39,250 bases of DNA from Acidobacteriota bacterium (GCA_903970255.1 CAJCHM010000050.1:1-39250), one strand, 5' to 3'. Shown: positions 25,743 through 35,268, counted from the first letter of the stretch. A program made the numbers and translations. Notes: generated by a model not told the origin, from the letters alone.

Positions 25743-26783
25743 CTAAGGGGAGGGAGCTATATGTGCATAAATTGCCTGCTCAATCGGTTCAGCATCAAAA
25801 ATACCCGCTTCATCCCAAGGGTAATTGCAGATCATTTCCCGGATCTCTAGTGCTGATTTCGAGCGATTGAGAGACTCTCTTAAGTGGCGCATATTTTTAC
25901 CCCCGCGCAAAAACCAGCAGCCGATGCGACGCAAATCTAATAGAGCACGCCTATCATTCTGATAAGAAACAATATGATCCAAATGTTCTAGCAGAATATC
26001 GCGATGATCCAGACCAGTGCGCACGATCGGCTCCTCTCCTAAAAAATGGCGATAGATATCTTCAATTAGCCACGGTTTACCCATGGTGCCGCGTGCTAAT
26101 AAAAGGGCATCGCAACCGGTATGCTCGAACAGCTTTTGCGCACTGATTGGATCGACAACATCCCCATTGCCAATGATTGGAATTGTTTTAGATGCTCTTT
26201 TGCAATCGGCAATAAAATCCCAATTGGCAGGCCCTTGGTACCCTTGCGCTCTTGTGCGGCCATGAATGCAGATAGCAGAGGCTCCCGCTTCTTCTGCAAT
26301 CCGCGTTACCTCTGGAGCCACAATATGCGAGGAGTCCCAGCCGGCTCTGATCTTGATCGTCACCGGAATTTTTACAGCAGCAACCATATTGGAAAGGACA
26401 TCACCAATCAGATTGAGATCTTTGAGCATCCCTGAACCGCTTCCGTCCTTGGTCACTTTATCTACGGGACAGCCGCAATTGAGATCCACAACATCAAAGC
26501 CTAAATCTTCGATGATTTTAGCGCACTCTGCTGCAATCTCCGGTTTAGATCCGCAAAGCTGCCCTCCGATGGGGTGCATCGAAGGTTCGTAGTCCAGGAG
26601 GCGGTAGGTATTGGGATCGTGACGGATCAGTGCGTCCATCTTCACCATTTCACAATAGACAAGGCCCGGTCTATATTTGAGCGTCATCCGACGAAACGGC
26701 AAATCGGAGCAGCCCGCTAGAGGAGCGCAAAAAATGTTTGAGGGCAACACAATCTTACCCATCTTAAACGGCCTTTTTAACAC
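25743..26783 (-). CDS. dus: tRNA-dihydrouridine synthase (Dus)
   Basis: 346 aa, normal for the family. It has an FMN-binding TIM barrel: APLAGCSDLPFRR at the start, the catalytic Cys in NCGCPVDKV (Cys105), and KIRAGWD, CIHGRTRAQGYQGPANWD, IIGNGDV and LLARGTMGKPWL for FMN and tRNA contacts. It reduces uridines in the tRNA D-loop using NADPH. The C-terminal helical domain is present. It starts 3 bp after the yggT stop on the same strand, so the two form an operon. The position next to the CT646-648-like block agrees with the Chlamydia order as I recall it (CT644). Confidence 0.95.
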   Translation of the reverse strand: MLKRPFKMGKIVLPSNIFCAPLAGCSDLPFRRMTLKYRPGLVYCEMVKMDALIRHDPNTYRLLDYEPSMHPIGGQLCGSKPEIAAECAKIIEDLGFDVVDLNCGCPVDKVTKDGSGSGMLKDLNLIGDVLSNMVAAVKIPVTIKIRAGWDSSHIVAPEVTRIAEEAGASAICIHGRTRAQGYQGPANWDFIADCKRASKTIPIIGNGDVVDPISAQKLFEHTGCDALLLARGTMGKPWLIEDIYRHFLGEEPIVRTGLDHRDILLEHLDHIVSYQNDRRALLDLRRIGCWFLRGGKNMRHLRESLNRSKSALEIREMICNYPWDEAGIFDAEPIEQAIYAHIAPSP

Positions 26784-26786
26784 TTC

Positions 26787-27062
26787 CTAAAACCTAGTAA
26801 AGATTCTGAGAACATATGTGACCAAACCCTGCATCATTTGCAGCCCAAAAAAGGCAAGCATGGGACTTAAGTCCAATCTGCCTCCAATGGGAGGGATCAA
26901 CCGGCGAAATAGATTTAAATAGGGGTCGGTATAAAATGCTACAAACCGCATGAGTTTATGATGAGCAAAAGAAGGAAACCATGAACCGATGATGCGCACC
27001 ATAATGAGAATGATGTAAACCTGGAATACCCAGTGAATCGCTTGAACTAAAAAAGAGAGCAT
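26787..27062 (-). CDS. YggT family membrane protein
   Basis: 91 aa with two hydrophobic segments (about 3-25 and 65-88) and the family signature IIGSWFP followed by FYTDPYLNLFRRLIPPIGGRL. YggT proteins are small inner-membrane proteins linked to envelope organisation or osmotic stress; the precise role is unclear. It is the first gene of an operon with dus, divergent from the PilM/GspL-like operon. Confidence 0.85.
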   Translation of the reverse strand: MLSFLVQAIHWVFQVYIILIMVRIIGSWFPSFAHHKLMRFVAFYTDPYLNLFRRLIPPIGGRLDLSPMLAFFGLQMMQGLVTYVLRIFTRF

Positions 27063-27200
27063 CTCAAACCATAAATTATTCTTGAAGTTGTTTCGGTATA
27101 TGATTTTACCCTTACTGCATATGAAGATGCAATGAGAATTGTTTCCCAGAATCCTCCTTCAGAGTAGAATCATCATTTATTTAACTCTGCTTGGCATGCA

Positions 27201-28616
27201 ATGATGTTCTATATAGGAATTACTCTTGAAAAAGATGTTTTTAGAGTCGCAATTTTAAAAAAAGAAAACCAATCGGTTGTCGTTGATTCCGTCCATGCAT
27301 TTCCCTATGGCTCCGACAATGTAAAACTGTTTTACAATCTCCCCCCTTTTCATACGGGAGCTGAGATATCCATCGCCTCAGGACTGCCTAGTTCCGAAAC
27401 ATTCATCCGCAAGCTTTACTTGCCTCTCAAAGATAGAAGAAAAATTCTTGCCACTCTTCCTTTTCAATTGGAATCCCTCATTCCTTTTCCATCGGAGGCC
27501 TTAATCATTTACACTCTTTTCAAGTCTTTAAGTAAGCAAATGACATCGGTCACAGTGATTGCAGCAGCAAAAGAAAATTTAACTTCCCATCTTGGGGCCT
27601 TGAAAAATCTCGATATTGCAGTGGATGTTGTTTCTTGTGCGCCAAATGCGCTGATGCGCTTTGGAAGGTGGAGTCACCCTGAAGAGAATAAAATTTTAAT
27701 TATTGATATTCGCGATCAAAAACTCTGCTGTGTGATCTTTGAAGGAAATGAGATGATTTTGTCTCAAACAATCACCTTGTCCAGCAAAGATCAAGTGGCA
27801 ATAGATTTGGAAAAACTCTCCGCCTTCCTCACACAAAAAGGGGCCATCGACGAAAAAACTTCGTGGATTCTCACAGGAGAGACCGATTTTGAAGAGCAGA
27901 TCAGTTCTGTTTTTAAAGGGGAAAGGCTCCCCATTAAGGAAGACCCGAAATATGCTATCAGTATCGGATTTGCTTTGGATGCCATGAGCCAAGACCCCTA
28001 TTGCGTCCAGTTTTGCCAAAAAGAATTCATTCCTCCTCATACGCTTGAAAAAAGAAGGAAAAAGGGATTTGCCTATCTCGCCCTTTGCCTAGGAGCCGCT
28101 CTGCTCATGGCAATCGGCAGTGCATGGATGCAAAATAAAAAACTAAGCCATCTTGCAGACAAACTTCAAGGCTCCCTTCCTCCGTCGCTTTCAAATCGGT
28201 CTTTTACTAGGCCAGAGGAGATCAAGGAAAAAATCATTGCATGGGAAAACTCCTTAAGAGGACCAAAAAATGCCTTCGCATTTGTTCCCGATGTCCCCTT
28301 TGTTAGCGATATTCTTGCATGGCTCAGTGCCCATCCTGCCCTTGCAACAGAAGATGGAGGGCAAAAAGAGGGGATTGAGATTAAATCGGTCCATTACACT
28401 CTTACAAAATATCCTAAGATTGGAGAGACCTCATCGCCCTATTTTGCTCAAACAGAATTAGAATTTTTCTCAAAGACACCAAGGGCAGCAAGAGATTTTC
28501 ATGAAGCCCTCCTCAAGGGAGACAAAATCGTGAATGCGAAAAAAGATGTGAAGTGGCAGACGCAAAATCAAACCTATAACGCCACATTCGAACTTAATAA
28601 AGGAGTCGTCAAGTGA
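27201..28616 (+). CDS. PilM/GspL-like actin-fold membrane protein (CT646-like)
   Basis: 471 aa. The N-terminal about 270 residues have the look of an actin-like ATPase-fold domain as in PilM and GspL: YIGITLEKDVFRVAIL, LPFQLESLIPFPSEALIIY (compare the PilM IPFP region), ILIIDIRDQKLCCVIFEG and ISIGFALDAM. One membrane helix follows at 289-310 and then a domain of about 160 residues on the other side, as in GspL. The next gene, overlapping by 4 bp, has the topology of GspM/PilN. I recall the equivalent hypothetical as CT646. The likely role is an inner-membrane assembly platform of a type II secretion or pilus-like machine. The structural analogy is inferred from pattern and topology. Confidence 0.6.
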   Translation: MMFYIGITLEKDVFRVAILKKENQSVVVDSVHAFPYGSDNVKLFYNLPPFHTGAEISIASGLPSSETFIRKLYLPLKDRRKILATLPFQLESLIPFPSEALIIYTLFKSLSKQMTSVTVIAAAKENLTSHLGALKNLDIAVDVVSCAPNALMRFGRWSHPEENKILIIDIRDQKLCCVIFEGNEMILSQTITLSSKDQVAIDLEKLSAFLTQKGAIDEKTSWILTGETDFEEQISSVFKGERLPIKEDPKYAISIGFALDAMSQDPYCVQFCQKEFIPPHTLEKRRKKGFAYLALCLGAALLMAIGSAWMQNKKLSHLADKLQGSLPPSLSNRSFTRPEEIKEKIIAWENSLRGPKNAFAFVPDVPFVSDILAWLSAHPALATEDGGQKEGIEIKSVHYTLTKYPKIGETSSPYFAQTELEFFSKTPRAARDFHEALLKGDKIVNAKKDVKWQTQNQTYNATFELNKGVVK

Positions 28617-29242
28617 AGAGGCTTCCGATCAAATTCTCTAATACCGCTCTTTGGACCATCCTGATTTGTGCTCCCATTCCATTTTTTTGGGTCTTATTTA
28701 ATTTTATCTTTGGGATTCAAAAACTTAATCATCTCGAAGAAGAAATAAATAGAATTCACACAAAAGCAATCCGCTCACAACAAATCCTACAAAAAGAGAA
28801 TCTGCTCCTCACCTCGCTAAAGAACCCAGATCCCCATTATTTAGATAAGCACGTAGAGACGCTTACATTTCTTCTGCCTGAGATAAAAAAACTAGAAACT
28901 CTGCAAATGGAGAACCCAGAGGATGAGCAAGTGAATCGCCGCTTGCAGTTTCTTAAAGAAGGGGGCAATCGGCTTATCTTCTCAGAAGAGCAGATACGCA
29001 GCAACGAACGGTTTACCGAGGTGGAAGAAAAACAACAACATCCTGTCGAAATGAATGAAGAAGATCTGAAGAAATTACTCTGCCTCATCGAAGGAATCAC
29101 CATTTGGCCCTATGGACCTAAAGAAGGGCGGCCCCAATTCATCATCAAAGATTTTAGACTCAACAGAAAAGAACTTTCATCTCAGGAAAAAGTCTATGTC
29201 GTTTCGATGCAACTGATCAAAAGAGAAAACACAAATGAATAA
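28613..29242 (+). CDS. Single-pass membrane protein, GspM/PilN-like (CT647-like)
   Basis: 209 aa starting at GTG, overlapping the previous stop (GTGA), with AAAGGAG upstream. A membrane helix at about 13-33 is followed by a coiled coil (about 40-75, NHLEEEINRIHTKAIRSQQI) and a Glu/Lys-rich helical region, then a small beta segment ending PQFIIKDFRLNRKELS. This N-in topology with a coiled coil and a small globular end is that of GspM, PilN and PilO. It lies between the GspL/PilM-like gene and a MORN-like lipoprotein and probably forms a complex with one or both. The order matches CT646-648 as I recall. Confidence 0.55.
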   Translation: MKRLPIKFSNTALWTILICAPIPFFWVLFNFIFGIQKLNHLEEEINRIHTKAIRSQQILQKENLLLTSLKNPDPHYLDKHVETLTFLLPEIKKLETLQMENPEDEQVNRRLQFLKEGGNRLIFSEEQIRSNERFTEVEEKQQHPVEMNEEDLKKLLCLIEGITIWPYGPKEGRPQFIIKDFRLNRKELSSQEKVYVVSMQLIKRENTNE

Positions 29243-30524
29243 ACTTTTTATAATTTTTGCACTCATACTACTGAGCAGCTGCGCCTCCAGAACCTCAAAA
29301 GATCAAAGCGCAACTGTCGTCAGCATGCAAATTATCGATCGCAACGGTTTTACTGAGACAATCAGTAACAAAGATAGGCTCACCTCGTTTCAAACCACTA
29401 ACTTTTTAACATCCCAACCTTTCCAAAAAGTTTTGCGCATCTATGGCCGCAATTCTGATGGTCAAAGCACATCAAAAATCACAAGCTACCATGAAAATGG
29501 TCAGCTCTGGCAATACATGGAGGCCATCGATGGGAGAGCCCATGGGATCTACCAAGAATGGTTCCCCAATGGAGTACAAAAAATCCAAGCTCATCTACTT
29601 GAGGGCGTTGCAGACATCCATGATCTCGCTCAATCCACCTGGGTGTTTCAAGGGGAATGCAAAGTGTGGGATGATCAAGCAAACCTCACAGCTGAATTCA
29701 ATTATGAAAAAGGAGTTCTACAAAACACTGCTACCTATTTCTTTCCCAGCGGAAAACTAAAAAAAACCATCCCCTACCAGCAGGGAGAGATTCATGGCGT
29801 GATGCAAACTTTTGATGAAGAAGGGCATCTGATTGAGGAAATTCCCTATTATAAAGGGGAAAAATCAGGCGTTGCCAAAGCATATTGGAACCCCGATCAA
29901 CTGCTTTTTGTGGAAGTGTACGAGAATGGGTATCTGAAAGAGGCGGAGTACTTTGAAAGGGATGGCAATTGCATTGCAGACGTAAAAGCCGGACAGGGGA
30001 AGCTCGCTAGTTTCAAAGAGGGTAATTTAAGCTCTCTTTTCACAATCACAAATGGCCTCCTTGAAGGAGAGATGCAATTTTTCCATCCCAATGGAGCACT
30101 TCATTGCGCCTATACACTCAAAGAGGGAAAGAAAAACGGTGAAGAGCTGGAATATTACCCTACAGAAAAAAATGAGACTCCAAAACCCAAACTTTCCCTA
30201 AACTGGAATGAAGATAAAATTCAGGGACAAGTGAAAACTTGGTACCCCAACGGGAGGTTAGAGAGCCAGCGCGAAATCAATGACAATAAAAAACAGGGAA
30301 CCTCTTTTGCCTGGTATAAAAATGGGGATCTTATGCTTGTAGAGGAATATGAAAACGATCTTTTGCTCAAAGGCTCTTACTACAAAAAAGGGGATAAAAA
30401 GGCCGTAAGTAAAATCGACTCAGGCAAAGGGATCGCATCTCTTTATACAAGCGATGGAATTTTTCTTAAAAAAGTGACGTATGAAAAAGGGAAACCCCAA
30501 TTAAATCATGACACGATGCGTTGA
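29235..30524 (+). CDS. MORN/YwqK-repeat lipoprotein (CT648-like)
   Basis: 429 aa. A lipoprotein signal ends in LLSSC (Cys16). The rest consists of about 10 degenerate repeats of the YwqK/MORN-variant type: YHENGQLWQYMEAIDGRAHG, YQEWFPNGVQK, ATYFFPSGKLKKTIPYQQGE, FFHPNGALHCAYTLKEGKKN, TWYPNGRLESQREINDNKKQ. These repeats form a flat beta-sheet ribbon, often at the cell surface or membrane face. It overlaps the upstream gene by 8 bp and the downstream cyclo-ligase by 17 bp, so the block is one transcription unit. The function is unknown. Confidence 0.8.
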   Translation: MNKLFIIFALILLSSCASRTSKDQSATVVSMQIIDRNGFTETISNKDRLTSFQTTNFLTSQPFQKVLRIYGRNSDGQSTSKITSYHENGQLWQYMEAIDGRAHGIYQEWFPNGVQKIQAHLLEGVADIHDLAQSTWVFQGECKVWDDQANLTAEFNYEKGVLQNTATYFFPSGKLKKTIPYQQGEIHGVMQTFDEEGHLIEEIPYYKGEKSGVAKAYWNPDQLLFVEVYENGYLKEAEYFERDGNCIADVKAGQGKLASFKEGNLSSLFTITNGLLEGEMQFFHPNGALHCAYTLKEGKKNGEELEYYPTEKNETPKPKLSLNWNEDKIQGQVKTWYPNGRLESQREINDNKKQGTSFAWYKNGDLMLVEEYENDLLLKGSYYKKGDKKAVSKIDSGKGIASLYTSDGIFLKKVTYEKGKPQLNHDTMR

Positions 30525-31071
30525 AAAACAGTTGATACGTTCTCTTTTGAAAGAAAGGAGAAGAACAATTTCATCGATGAGAAAAGAGGAGGCAGCAGCT
30601 CTGATCATTGCGCAAATTCTTCCTCTTTTAAAACCGTTTAAAGCCGTACTTTCCTTTCATCCCATGCCAGGTGAAATCGACATGACAGAGTTAAACCTTT
30701 GCCTTGCTACAGAGAATAGACTCTTGCTTTCCAGAATAACTGAAGAAAATACACTTTCAATCCACTCTGTCACTGAAATAGGCAAAGAACTTCAACCCAA
30801 CATTTGGGGATTGCTTGAACCTGATCCTTCTTTATGCTGTGAAATTGATATGGCCAAGATTGATTGCATCCTTGTCCCCGGCCTTGGATTTGATCACCGA
30901 GGACATCGGATAGGGTATGGGAAAGGACATTACGACAGATTCCTTGGAAAAATAAAGGCTCAAGGCTTTTCACCCAAAGTCATAGGCTTAGGATTTAAAG
31001 AACAGCTGGTTGAAGAGGGGGTGCCCAATGAAGACCATGACATAGCCCTAGATGGGATCTTTCTTTTTTAA
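30508..31071 (+). CDS. 5-formyltetrahydrofolate cyclo-ligase
   Basis: 187 aa, standard size. RSLLKERRRTISS near the N-terminus, SFHPMPGEIDM in the folate site, and the signature GLGFDHRGHRIGYGKGHYDR at about 132-151 with the ATP-binding G-Y-G-K-G-x-Y-D. It converts 5-formyl-THF to methenyl-THF with ATP, returning folate to the one-carbon pool used by ThyX. It starts inside the end of the MORN lipoprotein gene and ends 2 bp from the convergent glk stop. I recall CT649 in this position next to recA. Confidence 0.92.
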   Translation: MTRCVEKQLIRSLLKERRRTISSMRKEEAAALIIAQILPLLKPFKAVLSFHPMPGEIDMTELNLCLATENRLLLSRITEENTLSIHSVTEIGKELQPNIWGLLEPDPSLCCEIDMAKIDCILVPGLGFDHRGHRIGYGKGHYDRFLGKIKAQGFSPKVIGLGFKEQLVEEGVPNEDHDIALDGIFLF

Positions 31072-31073
31072 TT

Positions 31074-32051
31074 CTACCTATTCTCCTGCGCAAAGCGCGC
31101 AGCCCCAAGCAGTGCTGTTTTTTCATTCAGAACAACCTTTACCGGAATCTTTGTAAGAACCGATGAGAGTCTCCCCTTGTTTACAAATTCCTTCATGAAA
31201 TCTCCTTCTTCAATGAAGGGAACCAGATGAGGCACTATGCCGCCTCCGATATAAACTCCTCCAAGAGCTAAAAATTTTAACGCCAAGTTACCCGCCTCAC
31301 TCCCCAACAATTTGACAAAAAAACGACAGGTGCGCACACACACAGGACACTCCTTGCTAATCCCTTTTTCTGTGATGATCCGCTGAGGTTCACTTTGTTG
31401 CATCAGTGCGGCAATTGCGGGATCCTCTTTTTCTCTTTGGGTGTCGATCAAAAAACGGTAGATTTGGTAAAGACCCGACCCACAGAGCAATCTCTCATAA
31501 GAGACGTGAGAGTACTTAGCTCTTAAAAACCGAAGTAGATCGATCTCCTCATCATTGCTAGGACCAAAATCGCAATGACCCCCTTCGCAAGCAAAGGGGC
31601 GATGGGTCTTCCCATCCCAATAAAGCCCAGCCTCTCCAAGTCCAGTTCCAGGAGATATTAGAGCTCTGCAGCCAGCCTCTTCATGCCCTACATTGACGGT
31701 AAAGAATTCATCTGGAGAAAGACAGCGCAACCCCCAGGCATTGGCCTCTAAATCATTGATCAAATTCACCTTAGGGATATGTAGCTCTTCTTGAAGAATT
31801 TTTGATGAAATCTCCCAAGGCAAATTCGTGGCTTTACATATCCCATTCTTAATGGGTCCGGCAATCCCCAGACAGGCAACTGTGATTTGTTTTCGGTGCT
31901 CATAAGATAAAAATTGCATCAGTAATGCGCTTAAATTCGGAAAATCGCGGCTAGCAAATTTTTCCTCATCGATACACGTAATCCCCCCCCTTTCTTCAAA
32001 AAGGGCAAGCCTTACCTTCGTTCCCCCAACATCGCCTGCAAGAATCATCAT
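31074..32051 (-). CDS. glk: Glucokinase (ROK/Glk type)
   Basis: 325 aa, the size of bacterial Glk. The ATP/phosphate loop is [12 protein letters not shown] at 6-17. [12 protein letters not shown] contains the catalytic Asp. [14 protein letters not shown] is the second phosphate motif, and [11 protein letters not shown] carries the sugar-contact residues. It phosphorylates glucose to glucose-6-phosphate in the cytoplasm. Chlamydiaceae lack glucokinase and take up glucose-6-phosphate; some Parachlamydiales have it. It lies on the minus strand between the formyl-THF cyclo-ligase and recA genes, so it looks inserted into an otherwise conserved block. Confidence 0.9.
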   Translation of the reverse strand: MMILAGDVGGTKVRLALFEERGGITCIDEEKFASRDFPNLSALLMQFLSYEHRKQITVACLGIAGPIKNGICKATNLPWEISSKILQEELHIPKVNLINDLEANAWGLRCLSPDEFFTVNVGHEEAGCRALISPGTGLGEAGLYWDGKTHRPFACEGGHCDFGPSNDEEIDLLRFLRAKYSHVSYERLLCGSGLYQIYRFLIDTQREKEDPAIAALMQQSEPQRIITEKGISKECPVCVRTCRFFVKLLGSEAGNLALKFLALGGVYIGGGIVPHLVPFIEEGDFMKEFVNKGRLSSVLTKIPVKVVLNEKTALLGAARFAQENR

Positions 32052-32163
32052 CGTCTATCCCCAAAAAATATCGTCTCATCTGGTTTCTATATACCATTTG
32101 TGTATAACCGCTCAACTGATTACAATGGAGGGTAGCAATGAAAATTCAACGGAAGGTGTTCCT

Positions 32164-33222
32164 ATGTCCCATCCTAATGATCCCTCAAAGAAAAAAGCGC
32201 TTGAAGCTGCAATCTCTCAGATTGAAAAGCAATTTGGAGATGGTTCCATCATGACGCTTGGCAAACATTCTGCAGCACGCGAAATGAGTGTCATCAAAAC
32301 TGGAGCCATTACTTTAGATCTGGCTTTAGGAATCGGTGGCGTACCGCGCGGCCGTATCGTCGAAATTTTTGGGCCTGAATCTTCGGGAAAATCTACACTT
32401 GCAACTCACATCGTCGCAAGCGCCCAAAAAAATGGGGGCGTTGCAGCCTACATCGATGCAGAACATGCTCTGGATCCTTCCTATGCTGCAAAAATTGGGG
32501 TCAATCTCGATGAGCTGATGATCTCTCAGCCCGATTGTGGAGAAGATGCTCTTAACATCGCAGAAATGCTTGCTCGATCTAATGCCATCGATGTCATCGT
32601 CATCGATTCCGTTGCTGCTCTAGTGCCTAAAAGTGAACTGGAAGGGGAGATCGGCGACTCCTTTATGGGATTGCAGGCGCGCATGATGTCTCAAGCACTC
32701 CGCAAACTCACCGCATCCCTTTCCAAAAGCAATACCTGCGCTATCTTCATTAACCAGATCCGGGAAAAGATCGGCGTGATGTTTGGCAACCCAGAAACAA
32801 CAACAGGGGGAAGAGCGCTTAAATTCTATGCTTCCATTCGCATGGATATCCGGCGCATTGGGGGGATCAAAGGGCCTGACAATACCGAGATCGGGAACAG
32901 AGTCAAAGTTAAAGTTGTCAAAAATAAAATGGCTCCCCCTTTCCAAGTTGCAGAATTCGACATCCGTTTTAACGAAGGAATCTCTCGCGTCGGTTCCATT
33001 CTCGATCTTGGCACAGATCTTTTAATTGTCGAAAAGAAGGGAACCTGGTTTAGCTACAATGGCAATCGCTTAGGACAAGGTAGAGAAGCAGCGGTTGAAG
33101 AGCTCAAAAAAAATCCAAAATTTGTCGAAGAAATTGAGAAAGCGATCTTTGCAAAATTTGCCGATGGGAAAGCCCCCTCATTCAAAGAGAGCCCACCAGT
33201 TGCGGAATTGGCTGAGGTTTAA
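32164..33222 (+). CDS. recA: Recombinase RecA
   Basis: 352 aa from the ATG at 32164, chosen because GGAAGG lies 7 nt upstream and family proteins start here ([20 protein letters not shown]). The frame extends further upstream without family similarity. Walker A is GPESSGKST at 70-78, followed by [33 protein letters not shown] (Walker B and L1), [22 protein letters not shown] (written in part; L2), and a C-terminal domain ending in an acidic tail. RecA forms filaments on single-stranded DNA and drives strand exchange. No LexA-like box was noticed upstream. Confidence 0.97.
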   Translation: MSHPNDPSKKKALEAAISQIEKQFGDGSIMTLGKHSAAREMSVIKTGAITLDLALGIGGVPRGRIVEIFGPESSGKSTLATHIVASAQKNGGVAAYIDAEHALDPSYAAKIGVNLDELMISQPDCGEDALNIAEMLARSNAIDVIVIDSVAALVPKSELEGEIGDSFMGLQARMMSQALRKLTASLSKSNTCAIFINQIREKIGVMFGNPETTTGGRALKFYASIRMDIRRIGGIKGPDNTEIGNRVKVKVVKNKMAPPFQVAEFDIRFNEGISRVGSILDLGTDLLIVEKKGTWFSYNGNRLGQGREAAVEELKKNPKFVEEIEKAIFAKFADGKAPSFKESPPVAELAEV

Positions 33223-33242
33223 TTCAAGAACTGGCTCTATGG

Positions 33243-33259
33243 GGGAGACTACTTCTCCC
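33243..33259. terminator. Short hairpin between recA and the convergent phosphodiesterase gene
   Basis: GGGAGA at 33243-33248 pairs with TCTCCC at 33254-33259 around CTACT, 20 bp after the recA stop. It is short and lacks a T-run. It may end both convergent transcripts, but the support is weak. Confidence 0.35.
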
Positions 33260-34118
33260 TCAATAATTGGATCATGTCGTGCGGATAATCTGTGATGACT
33301 CCATCCACTCCCATTTCCAGAAGCTCAATGCAGCGCTTAGGGTCATTAACGGTCCATGTGATCACCTTGAACCCATGATCCTGAAGAAACTTGATATCCT
33401 CTTTGCTTTTTAGAAGATGCTGCTCAGGAGAGACGATAGCTGCATGAAGTTGAGTTGCGATCTCCACCAATCCCTCTAGATCGCCCGCCTTAAGAAAGGC
33501 CAAGGTAGCACTAGGGTCTAACTTGCGCATTTCATGGAGCATGCGAGGGTCAAAAGAAGAATAATACACCCGCTGCTTAAAATCTGATCTGTTAACAACA
33601 TCTAATAACTCTCTAACAAATGATTCAGGGGAGGCGGTGAGCTTGGGATCTCTTGGATCTCCCTTGATTTCAAGGTTCAAACGAACTTTTTTTGCATGGG
33701 GATGTGCAGAAGAGGAGATCATAGAAAACAACTCTTGGAGCGTTGGAATTGTCTCCTTGGGAATTAACTGCTGTCTGGGAAATAGGGGATTTTTTTTGCT
33801 TCCGCAATCGAGTTGTTTTATTTGCAAAAGAGTTAACGAATACACCAGGGGGGAAGGGGGTGTGACCTCACTTCCGTCCAAATACATACAGAGCTGCTCA
33901 TTCACGTAAAAATCGTGATAAATGACAAGCTCCCCATCTTTAGTCATTAAGAGATCGAGCTCGAGCGCGTCGACTCCAGCCTCAATTGCCGCACTAAAAG
34001 AAGAGAGTGTGTTTTCTGGCTTCAAACCTCGAGTGCCCCGGTGCCCTTGAATTTCCATATTTTTTGCCTCACAACATAGGAATACCATAACAAAAATTAA
34101 AACAAATAGACTTCGCAT
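33249..34118 (-). CDS. Secreted glycerophosphodiester phosphodiesterase
   Basis: 289 aa from the ATG at 34118; the upstream TTG would add 18 residues before an ideal signal peptide (MRSLFVLIFVMVFLCCEA). The GDPD fold is plain: IQGHRGTRGLKPENTLSSF (catalytic His and Arg), EAGVDALELDLLMTKDGELV with the metal-binding Glu/Asp, YHDFYV (second His), LNLEIKG and WTVNDPKRCIELLEMGVDGV at the end. Members hydrolyse deacylated phospholipids to glycerol-3-phosphate and an alcohol, here in the periplasm, perhaps to recover host lipid breakdown products. It is convergent with recA. Confidence 0.9.
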   Translation of the reverse strand: MRSLFVLIFVMVFLCCEAKNMEIQGHRGTRGLKPENTLSSFSAAIEAGVDALELDLLMTKDGELVIYHDFYVNEQLCMYLDGSEVTPPSPLVYSLTLLQIKQLDCGSKKNPLFPRQQLIPKETIPTLQELFSMISSSAHPHAKKVRLNLEIKGDPRDPKLTASPESFVRELLDVVNRSDFKQRVYYSSFDPRMLHEMRKLDPSATLAFLKAGDLEGLVEIATQLHAAIVSPEQHLLKSKEDIKFLQDHGFKVITWTVNDPKRCIELLEMGVDGVITDYPHDMIQLLREK

Positions 34119-34201
34119 GCTTTTTCGATTTTTACAAGAGTGTAACTGAAAAATTGTACCTTTTTTAAGCAATGTGGATCAAGCTTTCCTTACCAATGGA
34201 T

Positions 34202-34519
34202 TTAGTTGCATGCAACATGTGCTATCTGACGGTATTGTCCGTTTTCTTCTACAATTCCAAGTTTTGCCGCAACTTCCTCGAATGTTTCTTCATAAATTGT
34301 TGTTAGGCGTCCAGTTTCTGAGCTCCTAACATCATATTCCAAAATCCCTCTTGTCATGGACACTACTGTCAATCTATCAGGCTCGGGTTCTGAACCGTTT
34401 GGCTTTTGTAAGAAAATTCTAATTTCAATGTTTTTCGGCTGGAATGGATCGTTTTGTAAAAAAGGACGAATCTGTTCTTTTGCATTGATTGTATTAAGAA
34501 ATAATGTCCCTGCCGTCAT
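34202..34519 (-). pseudogene. 3' fragment of a lipoprotein paralogue
   Basis: The encoded 105 residues from MTAGTLFLNT onward are closely similar to residues about 88-195 of the two complete lipoproteins at 37614-38198 and 38195-38779. These include FLQNDPFQPKNIEIRIFLQ, GSEPEPDRLTVVSMTRGILE and RLTTIYEETFEE. The first 85-90 residues, including the lipobox, are missing. Homology to the paralogues stops exactly at 34519, where the end of an ISAs1-like remnant begins. The C-terminus also differs (ends IAHVACN instead of VHGQCQ). The gene is broken and not expected to make a functional lipoprotein. Confidence 0.8.
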
Positions 34520-34897
34520 CAGGGCCATTTAACTAAAATGTTTTGACGCTTTCGAGCAGAAAAATGTTGCCAAAATTCCCTTTAAATACCCGGTACCGAA
34601 AGTTGCTGCTCTCCTTACAGAGGCAAGCCCCCTTTCTGGATCTACAACTGCAGCCATGTTCATAGCCAGACGCCGAAACAATCCCATATTCTCTGCACTA
34701 TTTCCCCTGTCCGCTAAAACATAATCCTCTTAAAAAATCACATCAGCTACCCAGTGGCATTTGTTTTCTATGCTCCAATGCTCTCGGATCCATTTAGCAA
34801 AATCTTTGGCAGATGCTCGACGACTCGAAATATATAGCCGTCTAAATACCTCGTTACCGACAGATCCAACCTTTTGCCTCGTTGATCTTACTTCGAG
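34520..34897 (-). mobile_element. ISAs1-family insertion-sequence remnant (3' part)
   Basis: The reading frame encodes the C-terminal about 120 residues of an ISAs1-type DDE transposase: [43 protein letters not shown], then after an in-frame TAA (34730-34732), EDYVLADRGNSAENMGLFRR, LAMNMAA and a TGYLKGIL-type end stopping at 34529. The element's outer end on the + strand reads CAGGGCCATTTAAC at 34520, like an ISAs1 terminal repeat. The N-terminal two thirds are missing, and the remaining part is fused in frame to the ABC-F stump. It cannot transpose by itself. Confidence 0.8.
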
Positions 34898-35268
34898 TAA
34901 AGAAACGTCTAGTTTGAGCCCTTTTAAAATTTTCTCAATTGGCAAACGCAAATAGCCACCGAGTTGTTCATATCGCTCATGAAACTCTGCCCACTCCATT
35001 AATCGATCTGAATCATCTAAACAGGCAGCCATTTGCCTTTCCAGTGCTGCGTATGGCTCCTCTTCGAGGTAAACTCTGGCAGTAATATCGGCAGATTGTA
35101 AAGTGACCTCTTGCGGCAAAAACCCAATACTCAAATGAGACGCCCTGGCGAAATGGCCAGCATCTGGCAAAATAACGCCCATTAGAAGCCGTAAAAGCGT
35201 CGTTTTCCCTGCACCATTTTCGCCAATGAGAGAAAAAACATCTCCTTGATTGATCGACAGAGAAATAT

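Noticed and set aside
32098-32163. N-terminal extension of recA
   Set aside because: RecA homology and a well-spaced ribosome site both favour the ATG at 32164.
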